Shown: positions 11,319-21,084 of the stretch, in pieces | Layout: every line of letters starts with the position of its first letter | How positions within the stretch are numbered: position 1 is the stretch's first letter | From: Caprimulgus europaeus | Lineage: Eukaryota > Chordata > Aves > Caprimulgiformes > Caprimulgidae | Length of the DNA stretch: 64,000 bases | Assembly (NCBI GenBank): GCA_907165065.1 | Contig: OU015523.1 | Coordinates: 125,998,523 to 126,062,522, forward strand | Direction of reading: 5' to 3' | Translations under genes and position numbers: made by a program | The notes under the pieces: generated by a model | Seen by the model: only the letters and a program-made list of their open reading frames with translations | What the model was told of the DNA's origin: nothing | Database searches by the model: none

Positions 11319-11918
11319 CCTGGTTTTGCTAGGATAGGGTTAATTTCTTCTTAGGCTCTAGAAAGAGCTGTGTTTTGGTTTCAGAGTGGGATTTGTTATG
11401 AGAAGAACGCTGATAAGGTTCTAATGTTTTTCATCGCAGCTGGCAGTCCAAGGTCATCGTGTTTTGCCAGTCTGCAAGTGCAAGGGACTGAGAGGGGGGA
11501 AAGGTACTAATTAGCAAAACCCCAAATTATCATCTGGAAATGCCAATGAGATATCCCATACCATATCCCTTCATGGTCAGTGCATTAATGAGGGTTGATG
11601 GGAAAATGGGGGGATTCTCTCAGGAATCACCTGGGCTCGCTCTTCTGGGGTTGTGGTTTTGGGTTCAGAGTTGCTTTTTTGCTCCTCCAGGATCACTGTC
11701 AGCAGATGCATCACTCATATCTATTATTATTATCATTATCATTATTATTATCATTACTATATTAATTTTATTTTACTCCAATTATTAAATTGTTCTTAAA
11801 TCTCAACCTGGCCTTTACCCCTCCAGTTCTCCCCCTGTTCGCTGGGTGATGGGGGACAGGGGGGACGGTGCGAGCGGCTGCGTTGTGCTTGGCTGCCAGC
11901 CCAGTTAAACCACCACAC
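11319..11918 (+). mobile_element. ERVL-type solo LTR, nearly full length
   Basis: Starts near CTGGTTTTGCTAGGATAGGG and has the characteristic GGGATTTGTTATGAGAAGAA word. It passes through TAATTAGCAAAACCCC, then an ATTATTATTATCATT-rich patch and AATTATTAAATTGTTC (possible polyadenylation signal), and ends at TTAAACCACCACA. No gag, pol or env remnants lie beside it, so it is a solo LTR. The first few bases (TGTC) seem lost or diverged. Confidence 0.8.
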
Positions 11919-12541
11919 AGGCACTGGGGTGAGCGAGATTGCTGTCCCACACACAGAGCTACACACCTGGCTGAGGGAGCCGGGGCTGCTGCTTCTCAAG
12001 GTGCCAATCACGTGGCCAATTAAGGCCCAGGGTTTGATTTCACCTGAGTTTTCACCTCTATGGATTCAAACCACCAGCAGAGTTGAGATGGAAGTGGTTT
12101 ACAATTAATTTGCTTGAAGGAGTGCTGGTGACCCAGGGACCTCGGTGAGGGTTCATAACGATGCTCTGTAGGTCCAGGCTCAGTGGGATCTGGCTGGTGA
12201 GACCCCACCAGACCACCCACGTACCCCACTCGCCCAGAAACCGCAGGAAAAAATTCCCCCTGGAGGTTTCTGCAGCGGCTGTTTGCTCAGGGACGTGGCT
12301 GTGGCTGCTGGCAGTGTGACTGCTGCGGGGCCACCAGCTGAATCCAAAGGGCTTTATTGATCAGAGAAGTGTCAGTTACTCAGTTCTCCAGCCACCCAGC
12401 AGGACTGCTGCTCTGGGATTCTCTGGAGGAGCAATGTTCAGGACAGACCCACGTTCCTAAAGCAAACCTGCTGCAAAGTTCAGCCTGGATTTCACACACA
12501 CACACAAAGAAATTATTGTGGTTTATATCACATATTTGATC
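11919..12541. other. Intergenic, nothing recognised
   Basis: Unique sequence with a short (CA)n run near 12494-12506. No gene signal. Confidence 0.5.
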
Positions 12542-12652
12542 AGCCTCCCAGTACCTGAAGGGGCTCCAGGAAGGCTGGGGAGGGACTTTGGCCAAGGGCA
12601 GGGAGTGACAGAACAAGGGGTGATGGCTTGAAAGTGGCAGAGGGGAGCTGGA
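12542..12652 (+). mobile_element. CR1 LINE internal fragment
   Basis: AGTACCTGAAGGGGCTCCAG followed by a GGACTTTGGCCAAGGGCAGG segment matches the internal part of the CR1 copies at 37183-37582 (plus) and 29318-29700 (reverse). Both ends are truncated. Confidence 0.8.
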
Positions 12653-13144
12653 GAATTTCCACTAAAAATTAAACCCCAATTAGCAGTTTGACCTAATGCA
12701 ACTCAAACACTGGAACCCAAAGCCAAACTTGGATTGGGTTTTTTACCTCAAAACGATACAGAACCAGTAAATCCTGGCAAAAGGAGAGGCATGGGCTCTG
12801 TCTGACGAGGGGACCGGTGGCAGTGCTGTAAACGTGCCCCTTGCTGTGCTGCAGCCGCGGCTTCTCCCTCCCTGGCAGCTCCTGTGACCGGATCATCCCC
12901 ACAGCAGTTTGGCAGCGGTAAGAGCCAAGGGAGGTCTGGTTGGGGTCAGAACTGGTGCTGAAGTCTGGGTTACACAGCAAGGCAGGCAATGTCAAGATGC
13001 ACACCAGGAGAAGAGGAGGACATCGAGTGCCAAACGAGTCTGGGGCAGTTCCATTGCACCAGACCAGGTTGAAGGCAGAGCAGCTGCTGGGTTTAGATGG
13101 TTCCTCAGCCTCTTGCTTAGCACAGGTTATTCCTTGTGCTCATT
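12653..13144. other. Intergenic, nothing recognised
   Basis: Unique sequence. A window of about 490 bases without gene or repeat signal. Confidence 0.45.
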
Positions 13145-13236
13145 GGGATGGGGACTCCACCACTGCCCTGGGCAACCCCTTCCAATGCCTCAGAACCCTT
13201 TCAGCAAATAAATTCTTCCTCACATCCCATCTCAAC
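13145..13236 (-). mobile_element. Short CR1 LINE fragment (minus)
   Basis: Plus-strand GGGATGGGGACTCCACCACT to CTTCCTCACATCCCATCTCA, the middle of the CR1 3' region. Both ends are truncated, leaving about 90 bases. Confidence 0.85.
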
Positions 13237-14149
13237 ATGAAACACCTGGAAAGGATCCTCCTTTGGGGTGAAGCTTTCACGCTGCTGATCTTTAGCCACA
13301 GGGAGGGTGGTGGGTACCTCGGTGGCCCCACCTGGCTCTTCACCTCCAACCACGCACACACCTGGGAGAGGTGAAGGAGGAGCCATTCCCCTCTGGACTG
13401 GCTGCATCTCCCTCTTCCAGCCCCGCTGAAGGTTCATCTCCAGGACTGACCATCACCCTCCTGCGTTTTCCCAGTGCATGGAAGCAGCGTATCCTTCTCT
13501 GCAGCTGTGTCCCACCTCGTCCTCTCTTTCCATCCTGTGCTGACCCGTCCCTGAGCTCTCAGCTCCTCTCTGAAAAGGGCAGAGGCAGCAGCTTTCTCAC
13601 AGGGGTGGCTTTTTGGGGACCATGAGGACAGAACACCCAGAGCTCTGGGCGAGTTGGTGTGAGGTTCAGGAGCCCAAGGCACGGCGGGGCTGCCTGCTCT
13701 GGTGCCTCTGGAGCATCGCTCTGTTCTATTGTGACCTCTCTTTTTAAATAACACCATTTCAGGTCTTCTTTTTGGAACACTTTCTCCCCTGTTTGACCAA
13801 AGTAATTCAGTAAAGGCAAACAACAGAGTTAAGGAGTGAGGAGACCCCGTGCAAGCTGACGTGCCACTCCTGCTTTTATTTCTGTGTTATTCCTTTTGGG
13901 GACTTTTTCCATACCATGAATTTTAAGGAGGAAACAGCTCCTAACATGAACCCCACCACCCCCCTGGGACTCAGAGCCAGCCCCTTCCGTGCCTTTTCAC
14001 CTGACTGCTGAGAAAACAGCCAAGATGTAGATTTGTTGTCACACTCCAGTGCCAGCCACCCCCCTCCACCTTGTAGGGGATTTCCCACAGTGACATATCT
14101 GGGGTAGGTCCCTGTTGCTTTGATCACTCCACGGCCAATTAGAGATCCT
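13237..14149. other. Downstream flank of the first OR gene, no gene
   Basis: No coding signal. On the minus strand an AATAAA hexamer (plus-strand TTTATT at 13875-13880) lies about 460 bases past the OR stop codon and may be its polyadenylation signal. This is inference only. Confidence 0.4.
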
Positions 14150-14190
14150 GGCTTTTGGCTTTTGGCTTTTGGCTTTTGGCTTTTGGCTTA
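14150..14190 (+). repeat. 7-bp tandem repeat GGCTTTT, ~5.6 copies
   Basis: Five perfect consecutive GGCTTTT units plus a partial one. It lies in the probable 3' UTR of the minus-strand OR that ends at 14338, 150 bases beyond the stop codon. Likely a variable microsatellite. Confidence 0.9.
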
Positions 14191-14337
14191 CATTCTCCAT
14201 GAATACTTGGGGAAAGCGAGGTGGGGATGTTGGGTGTCCTGTATTTGTCTGTGGTTGCAGGAGACACAGGCACATTGCCTGACACGTTGCATTTGGGGTG
14301 GGGAGTTGGAGTCCCACCGAGGTCTTCATCGCTTATC

Positions 14338-15297
14338 TCACTCTTGCAGCGAACGGCTCCTGGGGCAGAAGAACACCTTCACAACCTTCTGTTGTATCTG
14401 CTGTGTCCTCACAGCGTACACCACGGGGTTCAGCAGCGGCGGGAACAGCACGTACAGGTTGGCCAGGAGGATGTGGACGTGGCGGGGGATTTCCTGACCG
14501 AAGCGGTGCGTTAAAACGGTGAAAAAAGCGGGAATGTAGAAAAGCGAAATGACACAGAGGTGAGCGCCGCAGGTGCTGAAAGCCTTGTGGCGGGCAGCCC
14601 TGGAGGGGAGCCGGAACAGCGCCAGGAGAATGAAGGCGTAGGAGACAGCGATGAGCGCGAGGTCCAGCGCCACGGCGGCGAAGGGCACGGCCAGGCCGTA
14701 GAGGACGTTGGCGGAGATGTCGGCGCAGGCCAGGCGGGCGATGCCCATGTGCTCGCAGTAGGTGTGCGGGATGAGGCGGCGCCCGCAGAACGGCAGCCGC
14801 CTCAGGAGGAAGATGCAGGGGAAGATGATGCAGAAGCTCCTCAGGAGAGCCACCAGCCCGGCCTTGGCCACGGCCGAGGGCAGCAGCACCGCGGCGTAGC
14901 GCAGCGGGTAGCAGATGGCCACGAAGCGGTCCAAGGCCATGGCCAGCAGGATCACGGACTCTGCCGAGAAGCTGAAGTGCAGGAAGAACATCTGGGTCAG
15001 GCAGGCGCCGAAGGAGATCTCCCTGGCGCTGAACCAGAACAGAGCCAGCATCTTGGGCACCGTGGTGGTGGAGAGCATCAGGTCAGCGACGGCCAGCATG
15101 GACAGGAGGAGGTACATGGGCTGGTGGAGGCTCCGCTCTGTCCTTATGACAAACAGCACGAGGCCGTTTCCCAGCAGGGCAGCCAGGTACATGGAGCAGA
15201 AGGGGACTGAGATCCAGATGTGTAACCTCTCCATGCCTGGGATGCCAGCCAGGATGAACGTTGCAGGTGTCAGGCTGGTAAGGTTGGATGGTGGCAT
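14338..15297 (-). CDS. Class I olfactory receptor, OR52-like (319 aa)
   Basis: A seven-transmembrane odorant receptor of the ancient class I type, expected in the cilia of olfactory neurons and coupled to G-olf. Visible family marks: N-glycosylation site N5-L-T; TM1 with LLGNG (44 = N); HQPMYLLLSMLAVADL at 59-73; C99 for the conserved disulfide; MALDRFVAICYPLRY at 120-134 (DRF in place of DRY); second loop [18 protein letters not shown] at 177-194; KAFSTCGAHL at 238-247; PPLLNPVVY at 286-294. The [16 protein letters not shown] loop points to OR52-like rather than OR51. The start at 15297 is preferred over an upstream in-frame ATG at 15372. It gives the usual 319-residue length, and a good 3' splice site (TGCTTTCAG) lies 7 bases upstream, as expected of an OR with an intron in its 5' UTR. 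The single coding exon is complete. The ligand is unknown. Confidence 0.93.
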   Translation of the reverse strand: MPPSNLTSLTPATFILAGIPGMERLHIWISVPFCSMYLAALLGNGLVLFVIRTERSLHQPMYLLLSMLAVADLMLSTTTVPKMLALFWFSAREISFGACLTQMFFLHFSFSAESVILLAMALDRFVAICYPLRYAAVLLPSAVAKAGLVALLRSFCIIFPCIFLLRRLPFCGRRLIPHTYCEHMGIARLACADISANVLYGLAVPFAAVALDLALIAVSYAFILLALFRLPSRAARHKAFSTCGAHLCVISLFYIPAFFTVLTHRFGQEIPRHVHILLANLYVLFPPLLNPVVYAVRTQQIQQKVVKVFFCPRSRSLQE

Positions 15298-17533
15298 GTC
15301 CCACCTGAAAGCAAAGGCAGAGCTCACTGCAGGATGATATTTTAGAGGCTCAAGTTCTTCCATCGCTACCAAACCCCTGCTGTGACCTTCTCTGATCTGC
15401 TAACAGCCACAGCCAGAGGTGTGAACCAGAACCACGACCTGCAGTGTGTTGCAGCCTGGACTTACACCACCACCACGTCTCAACAGCAATGTCCAAATTT
15501 TCTCCTCACTTGATTTCAACACAATGTCAGTGCATTTTTCTTCCAAGTGCTTCCACCCAGACCGGAGTGAATGGAGGGAGAAGCAACCCTTATGGCACAG
15601 ACACCTCAGTGTTCCCTAAGCCCAGAGCAGAAGGAAGAAGCTGGGCAACGAGAGAGGAAAGGTCAAGTGTCTGCAGGGATGCACCAGATGTTCTCAGGCA
15701 TCAGGAACTGGGCACAGCTGGGAGTTTTAAGGTACCTGGACTCACACTGGGTTAGAGAACAAAATTAGCTCCAGGTCTGAAGTTGGCTTCCCATGTTCCT
15801 TCCTTCTCTCCAAATTCTCTCTCCCTTTGCTTTGGCTCTGGTTCAGCTTATCACAGAATCACAGGGTGACCTGGTTCAGCTTCCTTTGCACACCTTTGTC
15901 AGTGCAAATCCAGCAGGAACAAAATTTCACCAGAAATTGCATACCAAAATATTGGCTCTGTGTGTGAGAAAGCAACTGTATTTGAAACCACAGAGCTGAG
16001 TCCCTGCTCACACCCAGTGAGAGAGACATTTCATGTCCAAAATATCCTGAACCAAGACAGTCCGAGGAGTCTGCTCCACAGAAACAAAATATGGCAGTGG
16101 ACTGTCTGTAAAAATAAAATCAGTCAAAATAACAGCTAACTGATTCTGTAACTGATTTAAAACAACTCAGTATGAATACAGCATGAAATAAAAATATATG
16201 TGGTGTATGAGCAGGCAGAATATTATTTGTGCTGGTTGCATACATATTCTGTGTTGTCACCCCAAAAGCTAGTCACCCCTTGCTAAATTCAAATGTTAAA
16301 CTGCAAATAAACAAGGATGCACTGCACCTGGAGGTGGGAATCTCAGTGCAAGCAGCAGCTCTGGGCCACAGGAGCCTCTCAGCATTAGATCCCTTCCCCC
16401 ATAATCCAATCACCCCTGGAAATCTGCAAATACTGGTAAATCTGCAAATAATGAATACAAATACAGCTCTGAGGACACATCTCCTACAGCTACCTCTGAG
16501 CAGTCCCCTGGGTTCTTCTTCCCTAAAATCTTTTCATCCTAATTTAAACTAGAAGATATAACCTATAAAAAATGAGATTCCTGCAGAGGTGCCCAAGGAT
16601 GACACAGGGCACATCCCAGCACAGGGGCTCTGTCCAGGACACAGCTCCCTGGGAGAGGGGACAGGCACCCCCCTGCCACCCGTGGGGCAACCTCCCCCAC
16701 AAGTAGCCACCCTTCAGGAGAGAGGTTAGGGAAACAAAAACCAGGATTTAGAGCAATATTTGATCAGGGAGTCACTGTCTCCTGACAAGAGAATGAAAAT
16801 AACAGAAGTGTTGCCCTTGCCTGGGCTGAGCACGTCGCAGGTCTCCCATGGGAGCTGCTGGGGATGCTGGAGCTGACCCAGGTGGGCTGTGGGCACTGGC
16901 CAGGGTGGTCCACGATGGCTTTGTCTCCATGCACATCACCCCATGTGTGGTTTACTCCTGTCTGCCTGTCACTCACCCAGCTCCCAGAAACACATCATCC
17001 CAGTCAGAGAGCGGCTGACCCCACAGCTTGGCGAGGGAGGGGTCTGCCCAGGGTTACTGCTAACAGGGAATTTGGCATCTCTGTGCCAGATTCTCAACAT
17101 CCTAAAGATCCTCTGGCCCCACATCCACAGTGCCAACAGCTCACCAGATCCCTGACCTCAAGAGGAGCCTGGGTCCTGGCCACGCTCGGTGTGGGGGCTT
17201 GTACCTGTGCGCAGGGTCCCGGCGGATGGAGGAAGCACCGTGTCCTCCCCGGCAGCTCCAGCAGTGCCTCCAGCCCGGGAGATGTGCCCTGGGATGTGGC
17301 CCCCCACCCCTCCAGCCCCACATTATAAGTGTGCTGCTCTCTGCAGACACACTCGCAGGTCCCCAACGCCTGGCTTGTGGCTCCCTGCTCCCTTCCCACC
17401 AAGGGCACAATTATACCTGCCCTGCTCTGTGTCTCCCGTCCCCGGGGCCCTGCCTGGGCTGACGGGATGGAGCTGCAGGCTGTGCAACACCCACAGTCAA
17501 GCTGTGGAAAAACAGGAGTGATGAGACCCAAAC
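15298..17533. other. 5' flank of the OR gene and unique intergenic DNA
   Basis: The first ~25 bases hold the OR splice acceptor described with that gene. The rest is unique sequence, AT-rich between 15950 and 16580 and more GC-rich after 16800. The upstream leader exon and promoter of the OR should lie here or further right, but I cannot place them. Confidence 0.45.
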
Positions 17534-17731
17534 AGAATCACAGAATCACAGAATATCAGGGATTGGAAGGGACCTCAAAAGCTCATCCAGTCCAATCCCC
17601 CTGCCAGAGCAGGAACACCCAGATGAGTTCACGCAGGAAGGTGTCCAGGCAGGTCTTGAATGTCTCCAGAGAAGGAGACTCCACACCCTCCCTGGGCAGC
17701 CTGTTCCAGTGCTCTGTCACCCTCACCAGCA
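17534..17731 (-). mobile_element. CR1 LINE fragment (minus)
   Basis: Plus-strand AGAATCACAGAATCACAGAA repeats (CR1 tail units) are followed by GGGATTGGAAGGGACCTCAA and a GAGAAGGAGACTCCACACCC segment. This subfamily differs from the most common one in the window. Confidence 0.88.
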
Positions 17732-17888
17732 GCCTGAGTGACCAAAGGGGCCAAGATCCAGACGTGCACACTCCTTCAATGGCTCTTGCAAATACCTCAG
17801 CACAGGTGTGTAAGTAGCAGCCCATGGTCTGGGCAATCAGTGAGTGACACACAGCACTGCTGGTGATGGAGGAAAGGAGAGGAACTCC

Positions 17889-18170
17889 ATGAGGTTCAAC
17901 AAAGCCAAGTGCTGGGTTCTGCTCTTTGGCCCCAACAACCCCCAGCAGCTCCAGGCTTGGGGAGGAGTGGGGGGAGAGCTGCTGGGCACAGAGGGACCTG
18001 GGGGTGTTGGGCAACAGCAGCTGAACAGGAGCCAGCAGAGTGCCCAGGTGGCCAAGAAGGCCAAGGGCATCCTGGCCTGGATCAGCACCAGTGTGGCCAG
18101 TAGGAGCAGGGCAGTGCTGGTCCCCCTGCCCTGGGCACTGGTGGGACCACAGCTCGAGTGCTGGGTTCAG
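17889..18170 (+). mobile_element. CR1 LINE ORF2 3'-part fragment
   Basis: GGTTCAACAAAGCCAAGTGC, then a CCAACAACCCCCAGCAGCTC segment and CTGGCCTGGATCAGCACCAG. This is the reverse-transcriptase C-terminal region of CR1, upstream of the commonly retained 3' end. The same segment recurs at 38222. It stops near 18170, about 190 bases before the minisatellite. Confidence 0.85.
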
Positions 18171-18361
18171 AGGATGGGGGGAAGAGTTTGGAGCTGAGGA
18201 TCTTTGGATCAATGAGTGGTCACTGTGCCCAGTTCCCTGGGCAGCTGGTGGCCACCCCTCCCTCAGGAATCTCACCAGACAGGGGTTACAATCACTTTAG
18301 CCTGCGGGAACTCTTTTCTGCAGGCGGACCCACTGCAGCACAAAGCAGCCCCCAGGCAGGG

Positions 18362-19337
18362 GCAGCTGCGGGTGCCACGGGCTCAGCTGCGGGTGCCACA
18401 GGCTCAGCTGTGGGTGCCACGGGCTCAGCTGTGGGTGCCACAGGCTCAGCAGTGGGTGCCACGGGCTCAGCTGTGGGTGCCACAGGCTCAGCAGTAGGTG
18501 CCACGGGCTCAGCTGCGGGTGCCACGGGCTCAGCTGTGGGTGCCACAGGCTCAGCAGTAGGTGCCATGGGCTCAGCTGCGGGTGCCACGGGCTCAGCAGT
18601 GGGTGCCACGGGCTCAGCTGTGGGTGCCACAGGCTCAGCAGTAGGTGCCACAGGCTCAGCAGTGGGTGCCACGGGCTCAGCTGCGGGTGCCACGGGCTCA
18701 GCTGCGGGTGCCACGGGCTCAGCAGTAGGTGCCACAGGCTCAGCAGTGGGTGCCACAGGTTCAGCAGTGGGTGCCACGGGCTCAGCTGCGGGTGCCACGG
18801 GCTCAGCAGTAGGTGCCACAGGCTCAGCAGCGGGTGCCGCGGGCTCAGCAGTGGGTGCCACGGGCTCAGCTGCGGGTGCCACGGGCTCAGCAGTAGGTGC
18901 CACAGGCTCAGCAGTGGGTGCCACGGGCTCAGCAGTGGGTGCCACAGGCTCAGCAGTGGGTGCCACGGGCTCAGCTGCGGGTGCCACGGGCTCAGCAGTG
19001 GGTGCCACGGGCTCAGCTGTGGGTGCCACGGGCTCGGCAGTGGGTGCCACGGGCTCAGCAGTGGGTGCTGCAGTCTCAGCTGCGGGTGCCACGGGCTCAG
19101 CAGTGGGTGCCACGGGCTCAGCAGTGGGTGCCACGGGCTCAGCTGTGGGTGCCACGGGCTCGGCAGTGGGTGCCACGGGCTCAGCAGTGGGTGCCACGGG
19201 CTCAGCTGTGGGTGCCACGGGCTCAGCAGTGGGTGCCACGGGCTCGGCAGTGGGTGCCACGGGCTCGGCAGTGGGTGCCGCAGGCTCAGCTGTGGGTGCC
19301 ACGGGCTCAGCAGTGGGTGCCACGGGCTCAGCAGTGC
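18362..19337 (+). repeat. 21-bp minisatellite, about 47 copies
   Basis: Tandem array of a 21-base unit of the form GGTGCCACGGGCTCAGCWGYG. Because 21 is divisible by three, frames stay open on both strands for 350-400 codons, giving ATGSAVG heptads on the plus strand and APTAEPV on the minus strand. Variant sites are mainly CACGG/CACAGG and GCTGC/GCTGT/GCAGTG/GCAGTA. ACAGG and GCAGTA variants cluster in the left half, and CGGCAGTG variants in the right half (after about 19030). A block of six units starting near 19015 looks partly duplicated by the next six. There is no start context, splice site or domain to argue for a gene. Confidence 0.95.
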
Positions 19338-20081
19338 ACCCACGCCCGAAGAACACAGGGAGGTTTTAACCATCAACTAAAAGTGACCCCAGCAGAGCCC
19401 CTGTGGACACGTTCAGCTCACACAACACCCCGGGGCAGCCCCACCCTGCCCAGCCGTGCTCAGCATTGCCGCTGCCGCAGCTACCTGGGATTCTAGAACC
19501 TGTTAATTGTGATTAATCCCCTGATTGGGATTGCTGCACAAAACGAGGCGCTGCCAGGCTGTGCCCGAGCTCAGGGCCAGTGCAGGTGCCCGGGAGAGCT
19601 GCAGGATGGGTCGATGCCGCGGTGGCAGCGCTGCTGGGGACCTGGAAGCGCACGGTTAGTGCTACCAGGGGTGACGCTGGGCTGGTGATCATCATCATCC
19701 TGCCCAGGCTGGAGATGTGTGTCTGGAATCATCCATGGACAAGGAGAAGAGAGAAGGATGCAAAAGCAGTGGCAGGGCTCGTGCTGTCCTACAAGCACAG
19801 GTGGTCCTTACACTCCCCGCCACATTGACTGCAGGGGACCACAGTGCTCCAGCCACTGCCCAGCCTCACCAAAACTCCCACGCAGAAGCTGCTCACAGGA
19901 GGTCATTTTGGGGAGAGACAAGGCTTTGAGGAGCATTATGGCTGCTTATGGCACAACCCCGTTCACAGCCTCAGACCCACACACAGCAAAGCAAAGGGGA
20001 CAGGGTTTGCAGAGACACTCAGCTCTGGTCCTGAGGAAAGGTCTGGAGAAGGTGCCTTAACCCCTGGAAGTGTTCCTTATG
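19338..20081. other. Intergenic, nothing recognised
   Basis: Unique sequence between the minisatellite and a CR1 3' end. No gene or RNA signal. Confidence 0.5.
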
Positions 20082-20229
20082 CCTGGAAGTGTTCTGGGCC
20101 AGGCTGGATGAGGCTTTGAGCAACCTGGTCTAGTGGAAGGTGTCCCTGCTGCTGGCAGGGGGGTGGAACTGGAGGAGCTTTAAGGTCCTTTCCCACCCAA
20201 ACCCATCTGGGATTCTCTGATTCCGTGAA
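20082..20229 (+). mobile_element. CR1 LINE 3' end fragment
   Basis: CTGGAAGTGTTCTGGGCCAG, then a GTCTAGTGGAAGGTGTCCCT segment and a tail region TGGGATTCTCTGATTCCGTG. It belongs to the same subfamily as the 3' ends at 37183 and 52604. Confidence 0.88.
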
Positions 20230-21084
20230 TTCCTGATCCCATGTGAGACACTGAGCAAAGCACAAAGGGTTTAGGATTTGCTAATGGGAGAAGCTCTGAA
20301 CTGGTGCATGAAACTACAGACTTTGTGCAACAACAGGTGGGTAAAAACCAATTGTGAACATATTTGGGATGAAAATCTGACCTACAGCCACCACTGATGG
20401 TTACCACAACCCTCATGGACTCCACTCCTGCAGGAGAAGCAGTGGCAGAAATGATAGATTGACTTGCAAAGCAGTGTTTGCTCAGCTGAGGAAAGGCTGA
20501 TGCCCAAGGGGACAGGAACTGATGGTTCAGACACTCCCTGCCTCCTTCTTCAGGGCCAGATTTGAAAATAATAAAAAAACCCCCAACAAACAAAAAAACC
20601 CCCCAAACAAACCCAAAAAAAAAACCAACCCCAAAACGCTGCTGTGCCACTGCTTGTTTTGGAGCCCAAATGGGAGTCAAGCTCATTCATCATCTGGTCT
20701 CCAGCATCCCTGGATCTCGGTTCCTCACCTGCAAGAAGCCTCTTTTCCCTCTCTGGTGTCTTTTCTGGGCATGTTTTCTCCACACACACACCTGGGTCAC
20801 AGACTCTGTCTGTCAAGGGGGAGCACCACACTCAGGCAGGGCCTGACCTCAGGGTTTCACAGCACAGAGCGACCCTCACTCACATCTGCTGCCACACCTC
20901 ACACAAGGTTCTCACGTCTGGTGCCCTGAACTCCTTGCAGCAAGAGGCAATGGAATGTCCCAGGGGGAAGAACACCACAGCACACAACTGCTGCACATGC
21001 ACCCGGCTGCCTTTAGTGTGTGACGAGACTGGGACACAGCCACCAGCCCACGAGGCACCACAACTGGTTCCCTGGACAAACCAG
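20230..21084. other. 3' flank of the ubiquilin gene
   Basis: No other gene. It holds an A/C-rich stretch (about 20568-20640, reiterated CCCAAACAAA-like words). The ubiquilin 3' UTR should lie here, reading right to left. I see no clear minus-strand AATAAA close to the stop codon. Confidence 0.45.

Noticed and set aside
14560-15210. 216-aa plus-strand frame opposite the first OR
   Set aside because: Shadow of a GC-rich OR coding strand. The glycine-, glutamate- and glutamine-rich product has no domain.
18158-19369. 403-aa plus-strand and 354/359-aa minus-strand open frames over the minisatellite
   Set aside because: They exist because the 21-bp unit is divisible by three and lacks stops. The frame has no start context, domain or splice support and begins inside a CR1 fragment.
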